A stretch of DNA of 64,000 nucleotides from Hyphomicrobiales bacterium. Lineage in GTDB: Bacteria; Pseudomonadota; Alphaproteobacteria; Rhizobiales; Rhizobiaceae. The translations under genes were made by a program, and so were the position numbers. Under the pieces are notes generated by a model. That model ran no database searches. It was not told the origin of the DNA and worked only from the letters and a program-made list of their open reading frames with translations. The DNA lies in NCBI GenBank assembly GCA_900469625.1, contig UBXV01000037.1, positions 89,804 through 153,803 on the forward strand. Reading direction: 5' to 3'. Below are positions 18,541 through 28,870 of the stretch, one piece after another (position 1 is the stretch's first letter; each line of letters opens with the position of its first letter).

Positions 18541-19698
18541 TCACACTGCCCGCATCGGCTTGGCACTGGAGAGGCCCTTGAGCCACTCAAGATAGTAGCC
18601 GTAGGCGAAGTGCAGGCCGATACCCACGATGACGAAGAGCGTGCCGGTGATCGGGTTTCGGCCGGTCACGAACAACAGGACCTGACCGACCATGGCGAGG
18701 ATCGTGCCGAAGATGAAGATCGGCAACGAATGGCGGCCGAGCATCGCCAGAGGATGGTCGGCATCAAGCCGGGCAAGGCGATTGACGGCCGGAAGCACCG
18801 CCACGAGATAGGCAAGCGCCAGCACATGCGTCAGGCGCGTCAGCGACAGGAAGGTCTTGTCGAAGCCGGTCAAGACAGCAGGAAGTCCGAAAGACAGGTC
18901 GATGCTCCACCAGGAAAACAGCACCCATAGTGCGGAGATGCCAAGATAGACGCCGGCGATCGCGATCAGCCACGGCCTGCGGGGCAGCACCGCCCCCCCA
19001 CGGATCGCCGTCATCGCAACGATGCCGATGACGAAGAGGAACTGCCAGGACCAGGGATTGAGAAACCAGTAACCCTCGTCGAGGAAGTTGGAGGGCACCA
19101 GCTTGAACACGCCGGCGACCAGCCAGAGCAACGCGGAGGCCGTCAGCAGCAGCCGGCTGCTGATGCCGTTCAGCCAGAGGATGCCGGGCAGCATCAAGAA
19201 CAGAACCGCATACATCGACAGGATGTTGTTGTAGCCGAGCTGGTGGCCCAGCAGCACCATCGCGACGATGCCCTGTTCGGTCTGCTCGACAAAGGGCCGG
19301 ATGTTGATCTCGCCGATCAGGTCCTGCCGGCCAAAATAGAGCGCACCGCCGGCAAAGATCGCCAAGGTGACGATACTGGTCATGATATGGGCGACATAGA
19401 GCGCCAGCGCCCGCCGCCAGATCTTCAGCGTAAGCGCCAGCCGCGCGCCTGAGACGAACTTGCCGCCATAGGCAAGCCCGACCGAGAGACCGGAGATCAG
19501 CACGAAGGCCTCGGCCGAATCCGAGAAGCCGTAGTTCTTGTGGGTCAGGTATTCGAGATACTGGCCCGGAACGTGGTTGACGAAGATCGTCAGCAGGCAA
19601 AGCGCCCTCAACACGTCGAGGCGCGTGTCACGCGCCCCCGGCGCGATGCGGGCGGATACCGTCGGGTCCAGGCCGCCCCCAAATGTCTTTTGCAGCAT
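18541..19698 (-). CDS. opgC: OpgC-family membrane acyltransferase (glucan succinylation)
   Basis: The 385-residue polytopic protein, with about ten hydrophobic segments, has the OpgC/acyltransferase opening RLDVLRALCLLTIFVNHVPG and the later GFSDSAEAFVLISGLSVGLAYG motif. OpgC proteins transfer succinyl groups onto periplasmic glucans at the inner membrane. Its position between the cyclic glucan exporter and synthase genes strongly supports that role here, decorating cyclic beta-1,2-glucan. I chose the ATG at 19698 (MLQKTFGGG); the 65 extra upstream residues in the open frame are low-complexity and unlike the family. It lies 208 bp after the ndvB stop on the same strand, with a terminator between, so it is probably transcribed separately. 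Confidence 0.85.
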   Translation of the reverse strand: MLQKTFGGGLDPTVSARIAPGARDTRLDVLRALCLLTIFVNHVPGQYLEYLTHKNYGFSDSAEAFVLISGLSVGLAYGGKFVSGARLALTLKIWRRALALYVAHIMTSIVTLAIFAGGALYFGRQDLIGEINIRPFVEQTEQGIVAMVLLGHQLGYNNILSMYAVLFLMLPGILWLNGISSRLLLTASALLWLVAGVFKLVPSNFLDEGYWFLNPWSWQFLFVIGIVAMTAIRGGAVLPRRPWLIAIAGVYLGISALWVLFSWWSIDLSFGLPAVLTGFDKTFLSLTRLTHVLALAYLVAVLPAVNRLARLDADHPLAMLGRHSLPIFIFGTILAMVGQVLLFVTGRNPITGTLFVIVGIGLHFAYGYYLEWLKGLSSAKPMRAV

Positions 19699-19842
19699 GC
19701 GGTCTTTTATCCAGGATCTGGCGCCCCTGCCCCACCCCAGTTGAAACGGGCTCCGGAATGTCCATGGCGGAAGCCAACAACGTCCCGATGCCGTCGATCG
19801 ATACGCAAATCCGTCAGGGTTCGCGCAGCCGGCAAATCCGCA

Positions 19843-19883
19843 AGAAAAAACCGGCCTTGCCCGTTCGGGTGCAAAGCCGGTTT
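19843..19883 (-). terminator. Terminator of ndvB
   Basis: On the minus strand AAACCGGC and GCCGGTTT pair, with an inner TTGCACCCG/CGGGCAAG stem, and a TTTTTT run follows. It lies 24 bp after the ndvB stop. Confidence 0.8.
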
Positions 19884-19906
19884 CAACGTTCACTCAGTGC
19901 CGGCAG

Positions 19907-22900
19907 TTACAGCAAAATGCCTTCATGCGCGTTTTTTGTGACACTATTATTGATGCTGACGACCGGGTTGCGGCTTTTCGCGTCCCGCGTGACCGAAATC
20001 TTGTGTTTCGTGCCGTTCAGCGTCACTTCGGCCGAGTAGCCGTCCCATGCCTCCGGCAGCACCGGACGGATGACGAGCTTCTCACCTTGCCGGCGAATGC
20101 CGAGGATACCCTCGACGCCAGCGCGATAGAGCCAGCCGGCCGACCCGGTATACCAGGTCCAGCCGCCGCGTCCGGCAAGCGCGCCTTCGCCGTAGATATC
20201 GGCCGCAACCACATAGGGCTCGACCCGGTAGTGATCGGCATCTTCGCGGCTGAGCGCATGCGAGACCGGGTTCAGCATCTGGAAGACACGCCAGGCTTCC
20301 TCAGCCCGTCCCTGCTCGGCAAAGGCCAGCGCGACCCAGGTGGCCGCATGGGTATATTGCCCGCCGTTTTCACGCACGCCGGGCGGATAGGCCTTGATGT
20401 AGCCCGGGTCCTGCCTGGTTCGTTCAAGCGGCGGCGTGAACAGCCGGACGATGCGGCGGTCGGGATCGACCAGTTCGGCCATGACGGCATCCATCGCGTT
20501 CTGCGACCGTTGCTCATCACCTTCGCCCGAAAGCACGCTCCAGGACTGGCCGATCGAATCGATCCGGCATTCGTCGCTGTCGCTCGAGCCGAGCGGCGTG
20601 CCATCGTCGTAATAACCACGACGATAGTAGTCGCCATCCCAGCCTGCCTCGTCGAGCACGGCCTTCAAGGCAGCGAGGTGCGTCTCCCAATGGGTGACGC
20701 GCGCCTTGTCCTTGCGCTCGCGCGCAAAGGGCAGGAAACCGCGCAGGGTGCCGGCCAGGAACCAGCCGAGCCAGACGCTGGTGCCGCGGCCGGCGATGCC
20801 GACGCGGTTCATGCCGTCGTTCCAGTCGCCGCCGAGAATGAGCGGCAGGCCGTTTTCGCCGCTGCGCTTGATCGCCAGATCGAGCGCGCGGGCGCAATGC
20901 TCATAGACGTCGGCGATCTCATCGGAGATCTCAGGCTTGTAGAAGGCGTCGTGCTGGCCTTCCTCGAGCGCCGGGCCGGTGATGAACGCGATCTTCTCAC
21001 CGAGGATATCGGCAGACCCCGTCACTTCGCAGTAATGGGTGACGGCATGGGCAAGCCAGACGACGTCGTCCGAAATCATCGTGCGCACGCCGGCACCGGT
21101 GCCCGGCAGCCACCAATGCTGCACGTCGCCTTCGACGAACTGCCGAGCAGCTGCGTTGAGGATCTGCGCACGTGCCAGTTCCGGTCGGTGGATCAGGAAC
21201 GCCAGCGTGTCCTGCAACTGGTCGCGGAAGCCGAAGGCACCGCTTGCCTGGTAGAAGGCCGAACGCGCCATGATCCGGCAGCCCAGGCTCTGATAGGGCA
21301 GCCAGTTGTTGATCATGGTGTTGAACGCCGCATCCGGTGTTTCCACCTTCACGATGTCGGTGAACGCGCTCCAGAAGGATTTGGCTGCATCGATGATCGT
21401 GTCGAACGGGGTCTGGCGCAATTCGCCGAGCACCGCGCGCATCTGTTCTTCAGTGTCGGCATCGCCGAGAATGAAGGTCAGCTGCCTTTCGGCGCCGGGC
21501 TCGATCACCAGGTCGGTCGCGAGCGCCGCGCAGGCGTCGCCGTCGACATCGATGGAACCGGAAAGCTCGGCACCGGCAAGAACCGCCTGCGGCACGAGAA
21601 CGCCGCCGACCCGCCCGAGGAACTCGCGGCGGCTGGCCGTGTGGCTCAACCCTTCGCCGCCCTCGACGGCGAAGAACGCGGAACGGCCGGCATAATCGAT
21701 GCTGTAGGGGTTGGTGGCAACCAGTGCACCGGATGCCTCATCCCAGGTCGACAGCACGAAGGGCGCCATGCGTGCACGGTTGTTGCCGAGCACCCATTCG
21801 GCAAAGCCATAGACCTTCAGCTGGCGGGCAGACGTCGAGCGGTTGCGGATCGTGACGCGCACGAGCTTTGCCGGCAAGGTGGCGTGCACCGAATGCGCGG
21901 CCTCGATATCGAGATCGTCCTGCGTGCTGCGGAAGGTCGAATAGCCAAGCCCGTGGCGCGTCTCGAAAACGACCGCCCGGTTGCGCGACAGCGCCGCATA
22001 GGGCGTCATCACCGCGCCGCTCGCCATGTCGCGAATGAAGATCGCCTCGCCCGGCCGGTTGACGACCACGTCATTGGCCCAGGGCGTCAGCTGGTAGTCG
22101 CGCGAGTTGCGGCTCCAGGTGAAGGCGGCCCCTTCGGCCGAAACGTGGAAGCCGAACTGTTCGTTGGAGATGACGTTGATCCACGGCTGCGGGGTCGCCT
22201 CGCCGCCACGCAGGCGCACGACATATTCGCGCCCGCCTTCGGCAAAGCCGCCGTACCCGTTCCAGAAATCGAGACCATCGCCGACGATCGCCGCATCGAC
22301 GGCATCCGCCGGCTGCTGCGGCGCCGCCAACAACGGGACGCTTGTTTCGCTGCCCTTCACCGGTGGCGTCGAATAGAGCGAGTTGGCACGGGCGATCTGG
22401 TCGGAGATCGTGCCGTTGCGGGCGTGGAAGACGGCGCGCGAAGCCGACAGCAGCGTCGACCAGGTCTCCGCCTCCATCAGGTCGCGGCGCACCGAGAAGA
22501 TGTGCTGGCGCGGGCCGTCCGAGAGGCCGCGAAGCCTCAGATTCTCGCACATGGAATCGAGCGCGTGCTGCATGTCCTGGGCATAGGACGAGGCGCGCTC
22601 GTTGATGATCACGAGGTCGGCGGTAATACCGCGGGCGCGCAGATACTCCTGCGCCCGAAGGGCTTCGCGGGCAATGCCGAGATCGCCGTCGTCGTTGATG
22701 CGCAGGCAGAAGATCGGGAAGTCGCCCGAGATCGCCAGCGGCCAGAGGGTCGACTGCGACGCGAGCCCCGCCTGAACCGTCGCGGTATCGGCGCGCAGGT
22801 GCATGTCGGGGTAGACGAGATAGCGGCCGAGCATCTGGAAGCTTGCGGCCTCTTGCGAGGTGACGCCGACATGGCGCATCTGCACCTGGCTGCGCGTCCA

Positions 22901-25900
22901 CGCATGGATCAGCTCGTGATTGAAGGTTTCCGTGTGGCGGTAACGATCGATCGCGCGATCGACGGCTTCGCGGTTGGGTGCGGCGATCGTCCAGAAGACG
23001 ACGCTGACCTTCTTGCCGGCCGGAACGCGCACGACGCGACGCAGAGACATGATCGGATCGAGCGTGAAGCCGTCCGTTCCCGAAAGCACCGCGTCGGTGT
23101 CGAAGGCAGCAGCTTCAGCAAGCGTGCGCCCCTGGCCGATGAAGCGGCGACGATCGGTCTCGGCCTCGGTCGGACGATCGCTGCCGGCATTGTCGGTGAC
23201 GAGATGCGCCACTTCCATATCCGGGTCACTGGGGCTGCGCTTGTTGCGGCTGACGTGGATGACGTCGCCGCGACGGCTGATTTCCGTGCGCAGGAACATC
23301 TTGGAGAAGACGGGATGGGCGCTGTCGGCCTCGTCGGTCGAAAGCACCGGTTCGGCGTAAGAGGTCACCTCGATGAAGCGGTCCTGGGTGCCGGTGTTGA
23401 GCAGGATGACGCGGCGGCCTTCGGCATCGTGCTCGGTGGCGACGATGCACTCGACCTCGCTGGTGAGGTCGCCGACGGTCTTGACGAATTCGGCTTTGTC
23501 GTCGCCGAAGCGGGTCAGAAGCTTTTCGCCGACCGCACGCCGCGGCTCGGCAGTCGCCGACCACCAGTCGCCCGTCGTCGTATCGCGCAGGAAGATGAAG
23601 GTGCCGGTGCGGTCCTCGACCGGATCGGGCTTCCAGCGGGTGACCGACTGGCCGTTCCAGCGCGCATAGCCGGCACCGGTTGCCGTCAGCATCACCGCAT
23701 AATGGCCGTTCGACAGGAACACGGTTTCGCGATCCTGGGCGAGCGGATTTTCGATGACGCGGACCTCCGGACGCAACAGGTCGTCCTGGCCCTTGCCGAG
23801 CGATTCCGGCTCGCGCTTGGCGTTCATGATCGGGATGTCGCGCGGCGCCTTTTCCTGCAAAAGCAGTTCGGCCGCCTCGATCACCGGATCGGCATGGAAC
23901 CATTCGCGCAGCTTGCCGGTGAAGACGACGTTGGCGACGGCCGCGATCGACATGCCATGGTGGTGGGCATAGTAGTTGCGCACCACGGCGCATTTCTGCC
24001 CCTCGGGGACGCGGGTCGGGGTGAAGTCTACGGCGTCGTGGAAGCCGTAGACGCCGAGTGCGCCCACTTCGCGCAGGCGGCCGAGATTGGCGAGCGCCGC
24101 CTTCGGATCGTACATGCAGGCGAGGATCGAGGCGTAGGGCGCAATGACGGCGTTCTGGCCGAGACCACGCTTGAGGCCGAGCGTCGGCACGCCGAAGTTG
24201 GTGTACTGATAGGTCAGCTCATGGTCGCGGGCGTTGAATGCGGCTTCCGAGATGCCCCAAGGCGTGCCGAGACGGCGGCCGTGATTGATCTGCTCCTTGA
24301 CCACCAGATTGTTGGTCTGGTTAAGGATGCCGCCCTGACGTTCCTGCATGACCAATGGCGGCATCAGATATTCGAACATCGAGCCGGACCAGGAGATCAG
24401 CGCGCCGCGCGCGCCGATCGGCACGATCGGGCGGCCAAGCTTGTACCAGTGCTCGGTCGGGAGATCCCCCTTGGCGATGGCAAACAGGCTCGTGAGCCGC
24501 GCCTCGGACGCGAGCAGGTCGTAGCAGGCCTCGTCGAGCTCGTTGGCATTGACGCGGAAGCCGATCGAAAGCAGGCGGCGCTCCGGCCGGAACAGGAAGC
24601 CGAAATCCATCGAGAAGGCGATGTCGCGGGCGCGATCCTTCAGAACCGCCAGTCGCTGGCGCAGCGCCTCGATGGCGCCAAGATCGAACACGCCGTCGGC
24701 GATATGCGCCTCGCAGGTGGTGACGAGCGCGTTTGCCCACTTCGTCACTTCGCTGCTCTGGGCCGTGCGCACCTCGTGGTCGAGATTGACGGTCAGCTTA
24801 TGCATGTCGCGCGCGAGAACGGCGAGGTTGATCACGCGGATCGATGCAAACTCATGCTCGCGCTTGACGGCGGCGAGCGCGTTCTGGAAACCGGCGATGC
24901 GCTCCTCGATCAGGCGGCGCAGCGGACGAACAGTCTTGCGGTCGTCCGGCAGCTCCTTCAGCACTTCGGCGAGAATGGCGACCACGTCGCCGATGCCGTC
25001 GAGACTGCCCTGGACGTGCGCCGACGGCGCCTCGGCCCATTCGCGGCACATGGACGACACGGCGATCAGGTGGCCGGCCAGGTTGCCGCTATCGACCGAC
25101 GAGATGTAGCGCGGCTCCATCGTCTCAAGCGTGTTGGTGCGGTACCAGTTGAACAGATGGCCGCGATATTTCGGCATCCGGTCGATGGTTGCGATCGTCT
25201 GTTCCAGGCGGTTGATCGTTTCTTCGAAGCCGATCCAGCCGAAGTCGCGGGCCGACATCACCGAGAGCAGGTAGACGCCGATATTGGTCGGCGAGGTGCG
25301 CTCGGCCAGAACCGGTTGCGGCGTTTCTTGGAAATTGTCCGGCGGCAGGAAGTTCTGCTCGGCGGTGACGAAGGTCTCGAAATACCGCCAGGTGCGCCGC
25401 GCGATCAGGCGCATCTCCTCGATCGCCTCGTCGGAAACCACCAGCTGGTCCTCGGTCTCGGCCGACTGGCTGACGAACCATGCGACGGCGGGCGACAGGG
25501 CCCACAGCAGCGCAAAGGGAATGCCGATGAAGGGCAGGCCCGTATCCGAAATGGCAGCGAGCGCCAGCGAGATCGCCGACAGCGCCGGTGCGATCCACAT
25601 CGCCTTGTAATAGTCGACGATGCTTCCGTGTCCTGCACTCTGCACCTGAGCGGCGGTTCGCCATTCCAGCATCAGCTTGCGGCTGACGAAGGTACGGTAG
25701 AGCGAGCGCACGATGGCGTCGCACATCATCGCCGCGCCATGGGCGATGAAGACGATGCGAAGTGCAACCTGGGCATTGGCTGCACGAACTTCGGTCAGCA
25801 CCGCGTGAAGATGGGCGCGCGCGACGATGTCGTTGCGGCGCGGCAGGAGACCGTTGATCAGCGACAGGGTCGGGGCGACGAATAAGCTGAAGATCAGCAC

Positions 25901-28522
25901 GATCTGCCAGATCAGCGCCTCGGTCGGCTGCATGTAGTACCAGCCCATGACGGAGGCGACGAGCCAGGCACAGGGGATCAGCGAGCGGCGCAGGTTGTCG
26001 TACATCTTCCAGCGGCCGAGCATCGACAGGCCGTTCGACGGATTGAAGATGTAGGGAAGCAGCTGCCAGTCGCCGCGGGCCCAGCGATGCTGGCGCGACA
26101 TCTCGACCTCGTAGCGGGTCGGGAAATCCTCAACCAGCTCGACATCGGTTACCAGCGCGCAGCGCACATAGGAGCCTTCGAGCAGGTCGTGGCTGAGGAC
26201 GGCGTTCTCCTCGATCCGGCCCTTGAGTGCCGCCTCGAAGGCGTCGACGTGATAGAGGCCCTTGCCGGTGAAGCTGCCTTCGCCGACGATGTCCTGGTAG
26301 ACGTCGGAAACGGTGAAGACGTAAGGATCGATGCCGCGATTGGCCGAGAAGATGCGCTGGAAGGCCGAGGCTTCGCTTCCCGTCGTCAGCGACGGCGTCA
26401 CGCGCGGCTGCAGCAGGCTGTAGCCGGCAATCACCTTCTGCGTCTCGGGGTCGACGACCGGGCGGTTGATCGGGTGGTACATCTTGCCGACGAGCTTCGT
26501 CACCGCGTCACGCATCAGGCGCGTATCGGCGTCGAGCGTCATGACGTACTGGACGTTCTCCGGCACGGTGTTGGCGCCCTGGAGGAACGAGGTGTCCCGA
26601 TCGCCGCGCAAAAGCAGGTTCAGCTCATGCAGCTTGCCGCGCTTGCGCTCCCAGCCCATCCACACGCCTTCCGCCTCGTTGAAGAGACGGCGGCGATGCA
26701 GCAGGAAGAAGCGCGTCTTGCCGTCATAGGCGTAGCGCGCCGAGAGCTCGGCAACCTCGCGACGGGCATAATCGAGCACGTCGGTATCGGCCGCCGTTTC
26801 CTCGAGCTTGCTGTCGACCCAGTCGCTGAGGAGCGCGAAATAGATCTCGCCACGCGGATTGGCGAGGTAATGAACCTCGAGGTTGCGCACCAGCTCGTCG
26901 ACATGGTCGCGCTTGGAGATCAGGCAGGGCACGACGACCAACGTGCGGGCATAGTCCGGCACGCCATCGAGGAACTCGTAGCCGACCAGCCGCGACGGTT
27001 TGACGAAGAGCGTGACCAGCGTGTTGAACAGCCCCATCGCGCCTTCCGACGCCGGCAGCGCGAACAACAGCAGCATGATCAGCTTGGCGCCGTTCGGGAT
27101 GTCCATCGGGCTGACGAAGGAATAGACGGCGAACATCGCCAGGATCGTCAGCAGGATGTTCGGGCCGGCGATGGCAAACCAGTCGAGCTTGCGGCTGAGG
27201 CGGATGATGCTCTGCAGCACGGATGGGCGGTAGCCGATCTTCTGCTCAAGCGCCTTGCGCTGCTTGCCGACGAGGAAGGAGCCGACGTTCGGCTCGTGGA
27301 TTTGCGGCTCGACGGCCGCCGCCGCTTCGGCTTCCTTCACCATCGCGATGGCAATCTGGGTGACTTCGTACTCGCTGTGGCCGGAACGGCGCGCCAGCTT
27401 TTCGATCGTGTCGCGATACTTGTTGCGCGAGCCGAATTCGAGCGCGGCGTAGTCGGAGCCCTCGCGCAGCGCCGCATCGATCTTGCTGACGCTTTCGAAC
27501 CAGACGGCCCAGTCGGTATCGTCGATCTCGCGCAGGCTGCGGATGATGTTGCTCATCGTCGCATTGCCCGACGACAGGCGGTTCTGTTCCGCAACCAGCG
27601 CGTCCTCGACGTCGCTGCCGCGCTTTTCGAGCTGCTCTTCGATCCAGGCGATCACCGAGCCGGAAGTCTGCGAGCCGTCGCGCATGCGGTAGAGCAGCTG
27701 TGCGACGAAGGTGTTGTCGGCGGCGAGCGCCTCGGATTCGGACAAGAGCGCGCGGGATTTTTCCGGGTCATTGTGCCGGATGATCTGGTCGGCGATGTCG
27801 TTGGCCTTGCGCCGCATGCCGCGCGACCGCTCGACGCGGATGGCGATGCGCCTGAGATTCTCGATCAGGACGAAGCGCAGGATAGACGGCAGAGCCCACA
27901 GCTCGCCGATCTTGAAGGTGTCGTGCTTCTGGAAGCCCTCGACCATCGCTGTGATGCTTTCCCGCGAAACGGTGCTGTGCGTGTGGGCGACATAGAGCCA
28001 GGCCAGCGCCATGGTGCGCGGTATAACCGTGCCGGCAACGGAAATCGTCGGCAGCTGGCGGTAGAACTTGCGCGGGAAGTCGCGGCGCACTTCCTGGATC
28101 GCTTCCTCGACCACGTGATGGTTGTCGAGCAGCCATTCGGCGGCCGGCGTGATCGACGCCCCCGCCTCGACGTCGGCGGCCGTCGCCCGATACACCCTCA
28201 GGATTTCGTTTTCGTTCTCGCGGTGGCGCGGACGGAACTCGAACGGGAAGAAGCCCGGCAGCGACGGTGCGCCCTTGAGCGCAAGGGTCTCGCCGCTTTG
28301 CCTGAGATCCTCCAGCGAGAAAAAGGTCGAGCGGATCGAATCGTTGTAATCGATCAATTTCGCTTCCGGTTCGCGAGAAGAGGAGGACGGCGTGTTATGA
28401 AGGGGCATGGGTGCTGGTTCTGAATCCAACCGGGGTTGATCGGCCCGGCTCTCGTTGTTGTGCCGGGTTGGCTGCGGTCCTGAGGTTCCAGGCTTGGCCG
28501 GCGCGTTGCTAGACACGGTCAT
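19907..28522 (-). CDS. ndvB: Cyclic beta-1,2-glucan synthase
   Basis: The 2871-residue inner-membrane enzyme makes cyclic beta-1,2-glucan from UDP-glucose by self-primed initiation, elongation, cyclisation and length control. Seen in order: soluble N-terminus; membrane segments near residues 440-520; GT84 catalytic region with VVPCLISKRDHVDEL (about 527), TLDADTR (about 659) and QHRWARGDW (about 809); further membrane segments to about 1000; a glycoamylase-like cyclisation region around 1300-1550; and a C-terminal GH94 phosphorylase domain with the catalytic-Asp motif GGDWNDGMNRVG near 2563. Length matches S. meliloti NdvB (about 2830). The ATG at 28522 has GGGAGGA at ideal distance; the ATG 12 bp upstream overlaps that site. 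It acts with NdvA and OpgC in this locus. Confidence 0.98.
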   Translation of the reverse strand: MTVSSNAPAKPGTSGPQPTRHNNESRADQPRLDSEPAPMPLHNTPSSSSREPEAKLIDYNDSIRSTFFSLEDLRQSGETLALKGAPSLPGFFPFEFRPRHRENENEILRVYRATAADVEAGASITPAAEWLLDNHHVVEEAIQEVRRDFPRKFYRQLPTISVAGTVIPRTMALAWLYVAHTHSTVSRESITAMVEGFQKHDTFKIGELWALPSILRFVLIENLRRIAIRVERSRGMRRKANDIADQIIRHNDPEKSRALLSESEALAADNTFVAQLLYRMRDGSQTSGSVIAWIEEQLEKRGSDVEDALVAEQNRLSSGNATMSNIIRSLREIDDTDWAVWFESVSKIDAALREGSDYAALEFGSRNKYRDTIEKLARRSGHSEYEVTQIAIAMVKEAEAAAAVEPQIHEPNVGSFLVGKQRKALEQKIGYRPSVLQSIIRLSRKLDWFAIAGPNILLTILAMFAVYSFVSPMDIPNGAKLIMLLLFALPASEGAMGLFNTLVTLFVKPSRLVGYEFLDGVPDYARTLVVVPCLISKRDHVDELVRNLEVHYLANPRGEIYFALLSDWVDSKLEETAADTDVLDYARREVAELSARYAYDGKTRFFLLHRRRLFNEAEGVWMGWERKRGKLHELNLLLRGDRDTSFLQGANTVPENVQYVMTLDADTRLMRDAVTKLVGKMYHPINRPVVDPETQKVIAGYSLLQPRVTPSLTTGSEASAFQRIFSANRGIDPYVFTVSDVYQDIVGEGSFTGKGLYHVDAFEAALKGRIEENAVLSHDLLEGSYVRCALVTDVELVEDFPTRYEVEMSRQHRWARGDWQLLPYIFNPSNGLSMLGRWKMYDNLRRSLIPCAWLVASVMGWYYMQPTEALIWQIVLIFSLFVAPTLSLINGLLPRRNDIVARAHLHAVLTEVRAANAQVALRIVFIAHGAAMMCDAIVRSLYRTFVSRKLMLEWRTAAQVQSAGHGSIVDYYKAMWIAPALSAISLALAAISDTGLPFIGIPFALLWALSPAVAWFVSQSAETEDQLVVSDEAIEEMRLIARRTWRYFETFVTAEQNFLPPDNFQETPQPVLAERTSPTNIGVYLLSVMSARDFGWIGFEETINRLEQTIATIDRMPKYRGHLFNWYRTNTLETMEPRYISSVDSGNLAGHLIAVSSMCREWAEAPSAHVQGSLDGIGDVVAILAEVLKELPDDRKTVRPLRRLIEERIAGFQNALAAVKREHEFASIRVINLAVLARDMHKLTVNLDHEVRTAQSSEVTKWANALVTTCEAHIADGVFDLGAIEALRQRLAVLKDRARDIAFSMDFGFLFRPERRLLSIGFRVNANELDEACYDLLASEARLTSLFAIAKGDLPTEHWYKLGRPIVPIGARGALISWSGSMFEYLMPPLVMQERQGGILNQTNNLVVKEQINHGRRLGTPWGISEAAFNARDHELTYQYTNFGVPTLGLKRGLGQNAVIAPYASILACMYDPKAALANLGRLREVGALGVYGFHDAVDFTPTRVPEGQKCAVVRNYYAHHHGMSIAAVANVVFTGKLREWFHADPVIEAAELLLQEKAPRDIPIMNAKREPESLGKGQDDLLRPEVRVIENPLAQDRETVFLSNGHYAVMLTATGAGYARWNGQSVTRWKPDPVEDRTGTFIFLRDTTTGDWWSATAEPRRAVGEKLLTRFGDDKAEFVKTVGDLTSEVECIVATEHDAEGRRVILLNTGTQDRFIEVTSYAEPVLSTDEADSAHPVFSKMFLRTEISRRGDVIHVSRNKRSPSDPDMEVAHLVTDNAGSDRPTEAETDRRRFIGQGRTLAEAAAFDTDAVLSGTDGFTLDPIMSLRRVVRVPAGKKVSVVFWTIAAPNREAVDRAIDRYRHTETFNHELIHAWTRSQVQMRHVGVTSQEAASFQMLGRYLVYPDMHLRADTATVQAGLASQSTLWPLAISGDFPIFCLRINDDGDLGIAREALRAQEYLRARGITADLVIINERASSYAQDMQHALDSMCENLRLRGLSDGPRQHIFSVRRDLMEAETWSTLLSASRAVFHARNGTISDQIARANSLYSTPPVKGSETSVPLLAAPQQPADAVDAAIVGDGLDFWNGYGGFAEGGREYVVRLRGGEATPQPWINVISNEQFGFHVSAEGAAFTWSRNSRDYQLTPWANDVVVNRPGEAIFIRDMASGAVMTPYAALSRNRAVVFETRHGLGYSTFRSTQDDLDIEAAHSVHATLPAKLVRVTIRNRSTSARQLKVYGFAEWVLGNNRARMAPFVLSTWDEASGALVATNPYSIDYAGRSAFFAVEGGEGLSHTASRREFLGRVGGVLVPQAVLAGAELSGSIDVDGDACAALATDLVIEPGAERQLTFILGDADTEEQMRAVLGELRQTPFDTIIDAAKSFWSAFTDIVKVETPDAAFNTMINNWLPYQSLGCRIMARSAFYQASGAFGFRDQLQDTLAFLIHRPELARAQILNAAARQFVEGDVQHWWLPGTGAGVRTMISDDVVWLAHAVTHYCEVTGSADILGEKIAFITGPALEEGQHDAFYKPEISDEIADVYEHCARALDLAIKRSGENGLPLILGGDWNDGMNRVGIAGRGTSVWLGWFLAGTLRGFLPFARERKDKARVTHWETHLAALKAVLDEAGWDGDYYRRGYYDDGTPLGSSDSDECRIDSIGQSWSVLSGEGDEQRSQNAMDAVMAELVDPDRRIVRLFTPPLERTRQDPGYIKAYPPGVRENGGQYTHAATWVALAFAEQGRAEEAWRVFQMLNPVSHALSREDADHYRVEPYVVAADIYGEGALAGRGGWTWYTGSAGWLYRAGVEGILGIRRQGEKLVIRPVLPEAWDGYSAEVTLNGTKHKISVTRDAKSRNPVVSINNSVTKNAHEGILL

Positions 28523-28870
28523 GTGTCCTCCCATCCGCCGTCAATTCCCGGCAAAGCGGAAACTGGCGGAAACTGGCACCGCCCTTGAACTGGGCATCGG
28601 AAAAAGCAAAGCCGGCGGCGCATTGGTTTTCAAGGCCGCGTGATGCATGAAAGTGGCATTTTTTAGCCGTGCTGCCAACAGCTTGCAAGGATCGACGGCT
28701 CAAGTTTGAACGAATTGCGCACACTCTGACAGGGCGAAAGCGCACGCGCCTTTGCCCGCCGGTGGCACCCTCGAAACGATCTGTCAATTTTGCCCCTTCC
28801 CGGCGCATCTCTGGGTGGCCGTCCGTCGCCAAACGCTGCCGCGACGGGAAGGTTCCGATCGACGACCCGA
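28523..28870. other. Gene-free stretch between ndvB and the LysR gene
   Basis: The 348 bp hold the ndvB 5' leader and a candidate promoter at 28661-28689. The remainder up to the LysR stop shows no coding signal, repeat or hairpin that I trust. Confidence 0.6.
28661..28689 (-). promoter_or_regulatory. Candidate ndvB promoter
   Basis: On the minus strand CTTGCA (28689-28684), a 17-bp spacer and CTAAAA (28666-28661) resemble the rhizobial CTTGAC-N17-CTATAT promoter. It would give a leader of roughly 130 nt before the ndvB ATG. Confidence 0.45.

Noticed and set aside
19925..25885. A 1986-codon open frame antisense to ndvB
   Set aside because: It mirrors ndvB codon bias in GC-rich DNA, has Arg/His/Gly-rich composition with no domain, and ndvB is certain on the other strand.
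26087..28423. A 778-codon open frame antisense to the ndvB N-terminus
   Set aside because: Same shadow effect; no domain, and it would run through the GT84 region.
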